A stretch of DNA of 64,000 nucleotides, taken from NCBI GenBank assembly GCA_030407315.1, contig JALQPE010000695.1, positions 1 through 64,000 of the forward strand, read 5' to 3'. How positions within the stretch are numbered: the stretch's first letter is position 1; every line of letters starts with the position of its first letter. Position numbers and translations under genes: made by a program. Shown piece by piece: positions 1 through 10,405 of the stretch. The notes beneath the pieces were generated by a model. That model was not told where the DNA came from and made no database searches. It was given only the letters and a program-made list of their open reading frames with translations. The DNA comes from Asparagopsis taxiformis (lineage: Eukaryota; Rhodophyta; Florideophyceae; Bonnemaisoniales; Bonnemaisoniaceae).

Positions 1-433
1 AGTTGGTGCAAAATGCTGGGAAGTATGTGACTTCAGCATTATGTAGTTATTACTTGAGTGGTTTGGGGAATCACCATGACCAACTCGTACCTGTTTAGCC
101 ACTTTGAGTGTGAACTCGTCGTATAGCGATTGTATTTGGCCGCAGAAATTAACTGAATTTCGAGTATTACTCTTGATCTGAGTCAAGTGGTCTAGAATAA
201 ACAAAAAATGAAATCAGAGTTGAAACGGATTGTTCACGTTTGATCCTTTATCAGACTGCAGTAGCGAAATAAATCTATCTTAATCGTCTCTGTATCGTCG
301 TTATCGGGGTCGTACACTCAATCAAGCTTCTCTCCATTCCTGCCTTTCCATCATCCTTCAATGGCTCCTCGCACTCGCTCCAAACCCTCTGCCCCGCCCC
401 TGCTCGCGCTTCGACTCGCGGTCGGGCCTCCGC

Positions 434-485
434 TCGCTCTCGCGCCCTTCTCGCTCTCGCGCCCTTCTCGCTCTCGCGCCCCTTC
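434..485. repeat. 17-bp tandem repeat, three copies
   Basis: Three head-to-tail copies of TCGCTCTCGCGCCCTTC, the third with one extra C. They lie in a GC-rich stretch just before the decayed gene. The rest of 1-600 shows nothing I can identify as a gene. Confidence 0.8.
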
Positions 486-599
486 TCGCAGCCCTGGTCA
501 CGATAACTCTGTCACCGCCGAGGTTCAGTTGTCAGACTGTCCCAAAGCTGACCACAGGCTGTCTCCCTTGGATTTGCACAGACCCCCCTATTCTCTCGT

Positions 600-3258
600 C
601 ATATTAGGGAAGGGAGAGTGCTTGAGCTGAAGGAGAAGTTCCTGAGGGAAGGATTCACCTCCTCAATCTCCCGAATCCTTGCCTGCAAAATGCTCCTTCC
701 CAGTGAAGGCAGCACAACCCCCACCCTTCAAACGTTCTACATCGATGGTGGCCATCGCGTGCGGCTCTCCAGAAGTGCATTCGTGAAGACCCGGAAGGGC
801 AACATCCGTATGCTGCGTCATCAGGAACATCGATGTGGCTTTGATCAGGCGCCCAGGGACAGAAGAAGTTTCCGATGAGTACTTCACACCTTTTGAAGTA
901 CTCGGGCTGTCCATTCAAGCAAACACACTCACGCATGATGTTGCCCTTGTTTCTTTGGCAGACCGAGTGTGTTCTGTGGTCCAACTGCTCACGACCAAGG
1001 ACATGTTGGGTGAACCGAATCGGAAGTGCATTCAGGTCATCATGGACAGCCAGTTGTCGATATCGAAACTGGGCTACCAAGCCATCAACAAGCACGTGAC
1101 TGCTGCGAAAAGGCTTCCGGACTGTGAACAACAAAGCGCTTGAGTTTCTGGAGTTCCGTACCGAGCATGTTCACCAAGGAAATTCTCGCTGCGGAACAGG
1201 AAAGGGCCGTTAAAGAAGGCGTGACATCAACGACGATGTCTTCAAGCAGTCCGTAGACATGTATGGCTGCAACATGGATCTCGTTTTCATGGCAGACTTC
1301 CGTCGCGGCTCGGAGTATCAGCAAAGGTTCATCTTGCTCATAACAGCTCTCTGGACACGCATGCGAGATCTGCGTCAGTTGAGTAGGACGACAAGAGGAT
1401 TTGGTAATCCTTTCGTTCGTGTTTTGATTGAAGTGTTCAAGATGTCCGAGCCGGTTGCTGCTCACAAAATGATGGAGCCTCCGCTCGACCATTTCTACTC
1501 CGAGCTCAAGAACACTGGGTCAGGAAAGGAGACTGTTATTGCGAACAGTATCGCGGAGACCCTCCTGCACTTCAATACCGACGATAACAGCGGTACGAAG
1601 CATGCTCTCGTCTCCGACGAAATGTATGAGCAGCTTCGCTTTTTCCACGGGCGTTGTGGACATGGAAGAAGACCAAAGGGTCATTGTTCACAATGAACAG
1701 CCATCTGAAGATGCGCCGAAGCCATCTACGCCCCAATCAGATGAGCTTCTACCCCTTCTACCCGTTCTGGTCCTACTCCTCCTGCCCTTCTACCCCTCCT
1801 GCTCCTTCTACCCCTCCTGCTCCTCGTGCTCATTCTACCCCTTCTACTCCTTCTACCCCTCTACCCCTTCTACCCCTTCTACCCCTTCTACCCCCTTCTA
1901 CTCCTGCTCCTACTACCCCTCCTCCTCCTGCCACTTCCGTTCCCGCCCCTTCCACCCCTCCTGCTACCCCTCCTCCTGCCGCCTTCCGTTCCCGCCCCTT
2001 CAACCCTCCTGCTACCCCTCCTGCTCCTGCCACTTCCGTTCCTGCAGTTGAGCAGGCTCAAGGAACCCTGATGCCACTGTGGCAGGTTCTGAGAAGCAAT
2101 TGGGATCTGTTCTCCTCCGTCTCCCTCTCAATGCACCACCGCTTGCGGTGAATGAGCCAGTCGAGACACTTCGCAGGTCGAAACGGCAGAGAACGGAGAG
2201 TTACGGGTTGGCGGCGACAGTCAGGCAGAGTCGGAGGTAGAAGAAGTCCGAAGAGCCCCTCCGAAGCGCAGAAGACTGGAAGCTAACCGTACGGTGAAAC
2301 GTTCACCGAGGAGATTCCATTGTTCAGCGATGAGCAGGAAAATCCCCTCCCCGACAGGGTAGTCGATGAACGGATTATGGATATTCTCCCGAACACATAC
2401 CGTCAGACTCTAGGGTCAAGTACTATATCGACAGCAAGCTGTACGAAACAATCCGACAGGAGATTTTGAGTGCAGCTGCTGCCGATATGAATTGTATAGC
2501 GTGCAGTGGTCCAGCTTGCTGTGCAGAGAAGTTCTTTGCAACAGCTAGGTCAACTCTCAATCTCTTGGGTGCCCATGTACTCAGTGGTATCTTCCGTTCT
2601 TCGACTGTGGGCAACGCAGCACATGAACTGTTCACGTTCTACGCCAGAAGTTCAAACCTGTTCATTCTTCTGCTGAAGACAGTTCCAATGATCCCTGGCA
2701 TCAGATTCGAAACAAGGGTGAGGTAACAGCAGAGCAACAGGCCTCTCGTTTGGGAAGGTTCTCTATCTCAAGGAAGAAGATTTGCGACGATCTCGAGCAG
2801 ATGGATGAACATCATTCAAGAACAAGATGATTCTCGAGGTCGGCAAAGCAATCTGTGCCGAGCTAATGTACTTGGGCCTAGGAATCCATGAGCCTGTGGC
2901 CTTTCCTAAAACCGGTTTACGTCTTTTGCTGACCTCTGATGGTGCTCCAGATCAAGACTTGCACACAGACCTACCGGTGGTCATCAATGATTCCGATTTC
3001 CCACCTGGAAGATCGTACTTTCTGATGGCAAGCGCGGCTGATGGGTTCTGGCTTCGTGGAGCGTATTTCAGCCACGTCTGTTTGACGCGTGCAGACGCTG
3101 AGAAGTACAAGACGCCTGTTATGGACATCTACGTGCCACCGTATTCTCTCTTCATCGGTCGTGGTGACTTCTACCATGGAGGCAAGGGATTCAGTAGTTC
3201 AGCGGAAAATCGCCTAACATATGGTCTTCGGTTCGTTCTCATCTCTACCTTTTAAGTG
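600..3258 (+). pseudogene. Decayed gene: ParB-like motif at N terminus, 2OG-Fe(II) oxygenase-like domain at C terminus
   Basis: Protein-like sequence continues through this span but changes reading frame at least six times (pieces near 600-878, 835-1143, 1259-1696, 1654-2151, 2466-2726 and 2827-3255), so no intact product can be made. The first piece carries FYIDGGHR (about 735-758), resembling the DGxHR motif of ParB/Srx-fold domains. Next come an unrecognised helical region, a Pro/Ser/Thr-rich linker and a basic stretch around 2170-2300. The last piece, about 142 residues, holds HTD (2962-2970), a second His in FYHGG (3175-3177) and an Arg 12-17 residues later. This is the HxD...H...R pattern of 2-oxoglutarate/Fe(II) dioxygenases. 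Calling it a base-modifying or demethylating enzyme is inference. The ParB resemblance links it to the methyltransferase gene that converges on it. Introns are an alternative to frameshifts, but I saw no consistent splice sites. Confidence 0.45.
1740..2050 (+). repeat. Degenerate CTTCTACCCCTCCTG-type low-complexity tract
   Basis: About 300 bp made of variants of short units such as TTCTACCCC and CCTCCTGC. Read in the frame of the decayed gene it gives a Pro/Ser/Thr-rich linker. Pure repeat expansion makes long but meaningless ORFs in several frames here. Confidence 0.85.
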
Positions 3259-3654
3259 ACGAAGAAGAATTGGCGGATGCTATCGAAACAGTCAACTACT
3301 GGGATGCACCTAGTGCGCGATAATCTGCAAGAATACTGCTTTGCCTCTCCCTCTACAGGCAGCATCTGCCAATCCTAAGCTAGCTTCGGTAGTATACTTC
3401 CTTTACCACAACTAAATCTACTCCATTCACGACTTTGAAAATATTAGCACGGTCAGTCTACTGCACTATTAGAGTTCCTCTACCTCTCACCCCGCATAGC
3501 TTCTACACCCTACATCGTACAGACTGATCTCTTTTCCTTTCCTACATGCATGGCACAGTTTTGCAAGACTGCCACAATTCCACATCACTCGAGTAACCAA
3601 GGTCTTGAATTGTTCTTCTTAGTATACTAACTGTAGTTGAGATGCAAACCTGGC
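3259..3654. other. Intergenic, no gene seen
   Basis: Sequence between the 3' end of the decayed oxygenase gene and the hairpin array. No domain, RNA gene or repeat was recognised. Confidence 0.6.
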
Positions 3655-4530
3655 AGCCAATGGCAGAGCTGCACTTGGGCTGGCCACACCCAAAATAATA
3701 CCCGGTATTATTTGGCATGGCAAAGCCCAGGTGCAGCAATTCCATTGGCTGCCGCTGCGTCATGAGAGCCAATAGAAGTGCTGCACTTGGGCTGGCCACA
3801 CCCAAAATAATACCGGGTATTATTTTGGCATGGCAAAGCCCAGGTGCAGCAATCTATTGGCTGCCGCTGCGTTCATGACAGCCAATAGCAGAGCTGCACT
3901 TGGGCTGGCCACACCCGAAATAATACCCGGTATTTTTGGCATGGCAAAGCCAGGTGCAGCATCCATTGGCTGCCGCTGCGTTCATGACAGCCATAGAATT
4001 GCTGCACTTGGGCTGGCCACACCCAAAATAATACCCGGTATTATTTTGGCATGGCAAAGCCCAGGTGCAGCAATTCTATTGGCTGCCGCTGGTTCATGAC
4101 AGCCAATAGCAGAGCTGCACTTGGGCTGGCCACACCCAAAAATAAACCCGGTATATTTTGGCATGGCAAAGCCCCATGGCAAGCAATTCCATTGGCTGCC
4201 GCTGTGTTCATGACAGCCAATAGAATGCTGCACTTGGGTGGCCACACCCAAATAATACCCGGTATTATTTTGGCATGGCAAAGCCAAGGCAGCAATTCCA
4301 TGGCTGCCGCTGGTTCATGACAGCCAATAGCAGAGCTGCACTTGGGCTGGCCACACCCAAAATAAAACCGGTATTATTTTGGCATGGCAAAGCCCAAGTG
4401 CAGCAATTCTATTGGCTGCCGCTGCGTTCATGACAGCCAATGGCAGAGCTGCACTGGGCTGGCCACACCCAAATATACCGGGTTATTATTTGCTGGCAAA
4501 GCCCAGGTGCAGCATATCATTGGGCGTGGG
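3655..4530. repeat. Tandem array of about 8 palindromic 108-113 bp units
   Basis: Eight copies begin with GCTGCACTTGGGC at 3668, 3780, 3893, 4001, 4114, 4227, 4336 and 4448. Each full unit contains two inverted repeats. The first is a long one: GCTGCACTTGGGCT pairs with AGCCCAGGTGCAGC and encloses the dyad AATAATACCCGGTATTATT. The second is CTATTGGCTG pairing with CAGCCAATAG across a loop of about 15 bases. Copies differ by scattered substitutions and single-base indels, so the array is not brand new. It lies between two convergent genes. There are no unique spacers and this is not a CRISPR array. Confidence 0.92.
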
Positions 4531-4661
4531 CTGACTGGCACCGCTCAGCAAATGAAAGTCTGTTATTATCGCTCAGGTAGATTGTAGTACTACAACGTTG
4601 TACGAGTTCAGATGCAAGACTTTTATTGCTGATGGTACTCTTGATATCTGTAATTGGACGC

Positions 4662-5580
4662 CTATACTGTCCTACTTCTCTGCAGTCCAGTAGCGCGATC
4701 CATAGTCAACGAATATCTCTTCCCAGCTCGAACATCTACTACAACCTGCGCTAGGATGAGATCAGGTTTTGCTACTGCATACTTGAAGTCGCAGTAGGAT
4801 TGACGTCTTGTGAACTCGGAACTCTGCATTTTTTCTGCGTGCACATTTGCAACTCTCTCCATTCCGTCAATGGTCCTACTGTCGTTGAGGTAGCTGCAGA
4901 CATTGTATTCCGCTGGTACAAGATATATCTTGTCGACCGGGTCTTCTCCGATGACACTGGTCTCCATCTCCATGTTGAAGTTTGGAATCTTTCACCAGTA
5001 CAACCGAACCCGTCCGGTCCGTACAAGCGACTGCGTTGCGGTCATTCTCCCCAATCTTCCCGTATAAAATTGTCCCATTATACCATCCAACAACAGAGCC
5101 CCTCTCTAAATCTTCTGCGGCAAAAACCCCCAATCCTCCCTCTCGAACTGTCGATGCAGCAACAATAACGTTGTGAAAGGAGGCATCTACTGCAAGCATC
5201 ATCTCAGGGTCAACGGAGAAAACCTTGCCTAAATCTTCTACGCCCCATTCATTCATTGGGACTTCGGCAAGTCTTCGGAGCATGCTTTGATCCCGCGCAA
5301 CAGAGGAGACAAATCGCAACATATGCAGTGGTAGTGAAGATACCGACGGGAATCCATCAGGCGCATCACTTCGATGTCGAAGTCTTTCACTTCCTACATT
5401 GCTCCTTATCGAGTAATTCCATTCTTTGTTAGCGAGAATACTCGATATGTCATTTTTGGTTGCCTCACCAAAAAACTCCATCTCGACCTTGCCTAACAAA
5501 GCAATCCAGCAACAACGGCTGAGCTGATCCATGGCATGTGGCGTCTTTTTCACATCCAATAAACTTGCGATACAGACCAT
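4662..5580 (-). pseudogene. SET-like domain region, probable C-terminal part of the ParB-methyltransferase protein
   Basis: This region continues the methyltransferase reading after a one-base frame change near 5530-5545, where GCEKDATCH in one frame passes to AMDQLSR in the next. A second one-base change occurs near 4965-4980. Across the pieces a SET-type start is readable, GGLGVFAAEDLERG followed by WYNGTI (about 5070-5145). Further on come CSYLNDS and ANVHAEK (about 4830-4905) and a late DVRAGKRYS. SET domains transfer methyl groups to protein lysines. The usual NHxCxPN signature is altered here (YLNDS...ANVH), so activity is uncertain. If the frame breaks are sequencing errors, the whole gene encodes one protein of about 1170 residues. 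If they are real, the SET part is lost or separate. Confidence 0.55.
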
Positions 5581-8173
5581 CTCTCATTGTCATGCAAGCT
5601 ATTGCAGTAGAATACGTTCCGGAGAATAGATCTACCACAATGTCTCCTGGCTTTGAAAACCTTGAAATAAGCTCTCGAAGTATGGACAGAGGCTTCTGCT
5701 CCGCACGTAGCCTTTTGTCTTCGAAGTTCAATGACTCACCAGGTCCGAGCTTTGGGCAGTTGTCGATTGCGTTCACGTACCCTGGATGTCGTGAAAGGTC
5801 ACGGTTATGCAAAGAATAATCAACCATTTCAAACGCGGCAGCTCCCATCCCACGTTTGAAACTGTGCACAACAAACTCGTGAATGTTGTGTAATGAACAC
5901 GATTTGTTCATTGGGTTTTGGATGAATACGTAGGGACGACGGCTTAGAATGAGAGGAACATCGTCTGTACGCATGGATTGTTCCCCGCTTTCTGCATTTT
6001 GAAGAGCTTCTCCCCACCCAACCAACTGTTTGATACTGGAAAATATCAGGGCATGTCCTCCTGGGCGCAGCATTCGAGAAATGTCCTTTCCAGTACGAAA
6101 CATTTGTGCGCTATTGATGTCATCATAGTCTGAATTGGTCTTGCCTTTCTCCCTCCGCGTGTTGAAGGGTGGATCGGTGAGCACAAGTTGTGCTTGTCCA
6201 TCAATAGTATTCCCTGAAAGCATGCCAATGGAATCAGTGTTAACCCGGTGCACTAACCTCGAGGCTGTACAGTTGTAAGCCACGCAAAATCTCTTCATGA
6301 CCTTTTTCAATTGCACAATATGATCCGGTACCCCCTCTTCCTCACCCACTGCCTCCGCTGACGGTGTATCCTCCGCAACATCTTGCATAACCGTGTCCAC
6401 TGCGGACGAAGCCCTCCCATCCATGCTGGATGTATACTGGGATCCAGAGTCATTGGTAGGTTTCCTTCCACCTGTACCTAAACGGCGAGTGCTGTGCTGC
6501 ATTGATTCATTCGACTCAAGACGATCTCTTTCTCGAGAAAGAGATCTGGATGCTGCGTTGCGCTGTTCAGTCTCGTAGAGAATTTTCAAGTCGCAGACAT
6601 CAACTGGCTTCACACGCATTTCACGGTTCCAGTTCTTCCATACCTTGAGTCTTTCGTGACCATCCAATGCGATGGATTGTTCTATTCTTGCTTCGATGAA
6701 GGCGTTCAATCCGAACCGGTCAGGCTGATGGAAAAATTTAGTGCGCAGCCCTTCCATCTGGTTCGTACTTGATCCGAATACATCAATGCCTATCATACAG
6801 TCATACACAGACACTAGTACGGCTTCTGTCAAAGACCTCAACCTTGCATCAACAGAGATATCCAAAGTGCCTGGATAACCTGCATTCTCGCGGAGTTTCA
6901 CTACCGGGGACGGAAGCAGAAGATCTGAGTAGTGGTCAGGATGTGCCCACCCGTCAGTACGATTAGCAAGACAGATGAATTGGAATTTCTCAGAGTCGAA
7001 AACCATGTATGGGCGACACATCATGTAGGCGCTTTCGAAGCCCAGAATCATCGCTGTTGTATCCCAGGCAGACATGACCCTTTCCAAAACGACACCCACA
7101 GACTCTCCGTTTGCTCTTGTGCGCTGGAAAGGGGCGAATGTAGAAGTCTCTGTATCCCTCCCAGTTCTACGACGCTTCCTACCCCGGCGAATGGGTGCAT
7201 TTCTGCGTCTAGTGAGGGCAATGTGCACAAATGAAATCATAAACATCAGCCTTCCAAATACTTTGTCTTCTTCTGTTAATGTTCTACCCTGTGCACTTCT
7301 TCCAGAACGAAAATACTCACAGGTGAGGACTTCGCGACACAATGGAGAAGCAATTTCACCACTTGTAGACATCCCAAACAACTGCTCGCCGACTGATGCT
7401 CTTTTCTCGAGAGATGTGGGAAACTCCTTCATCGCAAAATTGTTCTGAACTTCAACCGGCCTTCCCCATACAATACAGAACAACTGCCACAGACAGCGAA
7501 CCATTTTGGGATTGGGTTCTTCTATGCGACTGTAGGGGCGAAGCACACGAAGAATTGACAAGCAACTCTCGTACTGTGGCTGCCTCAGCACAGTTTCTGC
7601 CAAATCTTCGCGCTGAGATCCCACGGCGAGCCATCGCCTAATGGATGGCATATTCACGTCGCGAATTGTAACCATGCTTGAGCTCCCTTGTTTTTCACCT
7701 GCGTTTCGCTCCCAGTACCCATCTCTAAGATCCAAAGTAAGATTCAGGTACTCAATGAAAGTCATCCTCTTCTGCCTGGATGCCATATCGTTCGCGTTTG
7801 ATGCTTTCACACTATCTAGAAGGAAAGCAGCACTTGTAATCGGAGATATGTCGACTTCTTCTTCAATCATAGGAACAGTGAAATCACGCGGAAGCTCACC
7901 GTTCTCTATGAGCTTGATTACAGCTTTCGAACGATGCGCACCATCCAGCACCTCTACATCACCGTCAATGATCCGACCGGTAATTGGGTTGTTGTCATTG
8001 TAGCCGTAAACCTGAATGCTCTCGGCAATAACATCGACGTGCCTGTAGTCGATTTCTCGAATCTCGACATATCTTTTGATCTTGAATGGGTCGATGTGCA
8101 ATAGCCCATTGCGCCGCTCACCATGAAGGGGACGCCCAGAGGTGCTCGCTGGATTTCTCTTCTCAGAGGCCAT
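5465..8173 (-). CDS. ParB-like domain / beta-class DNA methyltransferase fusion protein
   Basis: A 902-residue open frame starting MASEKRNPAS. Residues about 25-120 match a ParB/Srx-fold domain: an AESIQVYGY segment, then EVLDGAHRSKA at about 72-83, the motif that binds nucleotide and DNA in ParB relatives. A basic stretch GRKRRRTGRD near 330 could be a nuclear localisation signal. Residues about 630-880 form an N6/N4 DNA methyltransferase: TDPPFN (motif IV, about 665) lies upstream of VDLFSGTYSTA (motif I, SAM binding, about 845), which is the beta-class order. ParB-methyltransferase fusions are known from bacteria, phages and plasmids, so finding one among eukaryotic genes suggests horizontal transfer (inference). 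The frame ends shortly after GCEKDATC, and the SET-like region follows in the next frame. It is divergent from the 8904-10292 gene. Confidence 0.8.
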   Translation of the reverse strand: MASEKRNPASTSGRPLHGERRNGLLHIDPFKIKRYVEIREIDYRHVDVIAESIQVYGYNDNNPITGRIIDGDVEVLDGAHRSKAVIKLIENGELPRDFTVPMIEEEVDISPITSAAFLLDSVKASNANDMASRQKRMTFIEYLNLTLDLRDGYWERNAGEKQGSSSMVTIRDVNMPSIRRWLAVGSQREDLAETVLRQPQYESCLSILRVLRPYSRIEEPNPKMVRCLWQLFCIVWGRPVEVQNNFAMKEFPTSLEKRASVGEQLFGMSTSGEIASPLCREVLTCEYFRSGRSAQGRTLTEEDKVFGRLMFMISFVHIALTRRRNAPIRRGRKRRRTGRDTETSTFAPFQRTRANGESVGVVLERVMSAWDTTAMILGFESAYMMCRPYMVFDSEKFQFICLANRTDGWAHPDHYSDLLLPSPVVKLRENAGYPGTLDISVDARLRSLTEAVLVSVYDCMIGIDVFGSSTNQMEGLRTKFFHQPDRFGLNAFIEARIEQSIALDGHERLKVWKNWNREMRVKPVDVCDLKILYETEQRNAASRSLSRERDRLESNESMQHSTRRLGTGGRKPTNDSGSQYTSSMDGRASSAVDTVMQDVAEDTPSAEAVGEEEGVPDHIVQLKKVMKRFCVAYNCTASRLVHRVNTDSIGMLSGNTIDGQAQLVLTDPPFNTRREKGKTNSDYDDINSAQMFRTGKDISRMLRPGGHALIFSSIKQLVGWGEALQNAESGEQSMRTDDVPLILSRRPYVFIQNPMNKSCSLHNIHEFVVHSFKRGMGAAAFEMVDYSLHNRDLSRHPGYVNAIDNCPKLGPGESLNFEDKRLRAEQKPLSILRELISRFSKPGDIVVDLFSGTYSTAIACMTMRDGLYRKFIGCEKDATCHGSAQPLLLDCFVRQGRDGVFW

Positions 8174-8903
8174 CGAGAAATAGATTCTTCACCTCAATCA
8201 GCCACCAGCAGAAAACAATCTTCTCTCCTACCTGGCGTTAAAAACCTTCGGCAACAATCTTGATAAACCTTAAATGCACAGTTAAAGAGTTAACCTGAAT
8301 ATTTTCAGGTATACTTTGGCTAGGTAGGGTACGTAATGAGGAATAATTAGGTTCTTCGGCGGCCTTTCAATACAATTATTTCGCCAACGGACATTTCCAT
8401 TTTTTTTTGAATTTGAAGTCCCCTCGAGAGATTGAGTTTGAAATCTGCCATCGGAGATTTCAAAACCAATCTCTTGAGAGGACTTCATCTTCTGTTCGAA
8501 CTTGTAGACTCGTTCTTACAACCAGTATATAAATATACACATTGATTTCACTGCATCATTCTCGATCCCTGCGTCTCTTTATACATACACGTCTAGGTTC
8601 CGTTATATTGCCACAGCGAAAAATACACCCAATCTACTGGTAATGGCTTCGAGCAGCTCGGAATAAGATCTTTATTATATGGTGATGAATGTTCAAGAGA
8701 GATGATCATCACGATGTTGGTCTCCCATGTCGCTTGGGACAGGTGTTAGTAATTTATAACCGTTACGAGTTATGCAAGTATAAAAATAGTAACCTACCAA
8801 TTTTCTCTCTATCATTCCACACGGATACAAGCTGTACAGTTTCGTCATCTTTCCTGTTTCCTCAGTCGATACCTCTTCCATTCTTTTCCTGGGAATACCC
8901 ATT
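8174..8903. other. Divergent intergenic region
   Basis: 730 bp between the starts of the ParB-methyltransferase gene and the 462-residue ORF, presumably containing both promoters. It includes a T-run (8401-8408), a strong hairpin (8415-8486) and an AT-rich TATATAAATATA-like stretch near 8526-8538. No further gene seen. Confidence 0.55.
8415..8486. repeat. Long hairpin, 32-bp stem and 8-base loop
   Basis: Arm 8415-8446 (GAAGTCCCCTCGAGAGATTG...) is nearly the reverse complement of arm 8455-8486, with four mismatches in 32 positions and the loop GCCATCGG. It sits in the divergent promoter region directly after a run of eight T. It could be a small-RNA precursor, a MITE-like remnant or a cruciform regulatory site. 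The sequence alone does not decide. Confidence 0.85.
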
Positions 8904-10292
8904 ATGCAAGACCCAACAGAGTTTGTCTCCGAAGGATCAGTCATTGAAGTAGAATGGAGTTTACGAACGAGAGGAAGGAAACAGAAAAAGGTTTGGTGGG
9001 GCGCCAAAGTTTTGAGTACTGCCAAGCCGGACGCGTCCGGAGAACATCGTTTGACTGGAAACTTGTTTGTTACGCTGCAATATCAATCTGAACACGGTTT
9101 CGACCAGTCAGTCTCTACAGCAAAATTATTCAAGAACAATTCGCTGCTGGACATTGACTCTGGAAACATGCTACGTTGGAGGTTTGGAGAGCAACTAGCA
9201 CTAGAGCAGACGATCTCGTCTGCGGGTGAAGACAGTTTCCATAAAAAAGACTGCAAAGAAAACATGTTGAGTCGATCTAAGTCCGAGCCGCGCTTAGTTT
9301 GCGATGAGAGTCCTCCTGGTCCTAACATCAATGAGGACATATCCAAGCTGTTTCAAAAGGTATCCTACCTCGAAAGGCAGATTTTCAACTGTCGCGGTTC
9401 ATCAAGCGCTACTGGACCCATCTTCGGAAACATTGTGTGCGACTACCTGTTCCAGAGAGTTGGCTTAAAACTGGACAAACCCCTGTCCTCCAAAATCACG
9501 AAGTCTGAAACAGGCCGGGAAGTGAGCTCCTTGGTGCAAGACTATGTGACGGCAAGAGCAGATTGCTCGCTTGAACAGTTTTTACAACTTTCCAGGCTAT
9601 GCGAAGAGAAGAACAACCCAAACACAATTTTCCTGCCGAGCGTCGAGGCGGTTCGAATTTCAACTGGGAGAGATAAAGAGCTATCGATCCACTTTGGAAC
9701 ATACTATGACCTCTGCAATACTTTAGCTCCTTCCATGTCTACATGCACGAACTCTACTATCCTCAAGTGGAAGAAAACACGACACGATTCTGGGTCTTCT
9801 GTCATTAGAGTTTTGGGAACTCTAGCAGACAGTGCTTCAGAAGATTCTATTCCATCTACAAAGGCTGTTCTTGTTGGTTCCTCTTTATACAGGAGATCTG
9901 AAAACATGAGTAGTACTGTCGTTCTTACTCGAGAATCTGATGAGTACGACTATGTCAATTGCAGCTATTCGTATCCTTTGGAAGCTCGCTTCCTCTCAAG
10001 TCGAGAAATGCAAGAGAACTTTGAGCTGCCGGACAGCAAAAATTTCAAACTGGCCAACTCGTTCTCACTGACCTGGAAACCTGTTCAAGGCCCTCGTCCA
10101 TATGGAACTTTCGAGCGCGTTCTCAAGAATGTTGTGTTGGGAACTGCATACTTGAACCTCCCAGCATGCATTTTCAGTGGACACACCATCTGCAGCGAGC
10201 TAGACACAATTGGACATGACGTTATCGTTGGACAGAATAGTTCCCCTGTCGATGCACCTCATCCTACCGTACACAATGTCGCCTCCGAGTAA
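8904..10292 (+). CDS. Unrecognised 462-residue protein, possible Tudor-like N-terminal domain
   Basis: An intact ORF starting MQDPTEFVSEG and ending HNVASE. Residues about 8-95 contain GSVIEVEW, a basic stretch, KKVWWGAKVL and later FVTLQYQSEHGFD and LRWRFGEQ. This is the spacing of small beta-barrel chromatin-reader domains (Tudor/agenet-like), but the assignment is weak. The remainder is not recognised. A Ser-rich region near 110-140 and a GNIVCDYLFQRVG segment near 185 are the only other landmarks. It is divergent from the methyltransferase gene and convergent with the 507-residue ORF, with the shared palindrome between the two 3' ends. The intact frame over 1.39 kb supports a real gene. 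Confidence 0.65.
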   Translation: MQDPTEFVSEGSVIEVEWSLRTRGRKQKKVWWGAKVLSTAKPDASGEHRLTGNLFVTLQYQSEHGFDQSVSTAKLFKNNSLLDIDSGNMLRWRFGEQLALEQTISSAGEDSFHKKDCKENMLSRSKSEPRLVCDESPPGPNINEDISKLFQKVSYLERQIFNCRGSSSATGPIFGNIVCDYLFQRVGLKLDKPLSSKITKSETGREVSSLVQDYVTARADCSLEQFLQLSRLCEEKNNPNTIFLPSVEAVRISTGRDKELSIHFGTYYDLCNTLAPSMSTCTNSTILKWKKTRHDSGSSVIRVLGTLADSASEDSIPSTKAVLVGSSLYRRSENMSSTVVLTRESDEYDYVNCSYSYPLEARFLSSREMQENFELPDSKNFKLANSFSLTWKPVQGPRPYGTFERVLKNVVLGTAYLNLPACIFSGHTICSELDTIGHDVIVGQNSSPVDAPHPTVHNVASE

Positions 10293-10405
10293 AACGTTTT
10301 CTATCTTTTCTAGATGGGTCTACAAGACTGTTTAGAGTTAGCCAACCTCGATTAAGTCGATGGTATCCATCGATACATGCTCCGTATCTTTCTGGCCTGT
10401 TCCTT

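Noticed and set aside
1539..2151. Pro/Ser-rich ORFs of up to 170 codons
   Set aside because: Low-complexity repeat leaves three frames open. Only the linker of the decayed gene is kept as an interpretation.
3655..4530. CRISPR-like array
   Set aside because: The whole 110-bp unit is repeated and there are no unique spacers. The context is eukaryotic.
3542..4587. Several ORFs of 60-100 codons inside the hairpin array on both strands
   Set aside because: They are translations of the tandem repeat in different frames and have no independent conservation.
8282..8488. 68-codon ORF covering the hairpin
   Set aside because: It consists largely of the hairpin arms and has no support as a protein.
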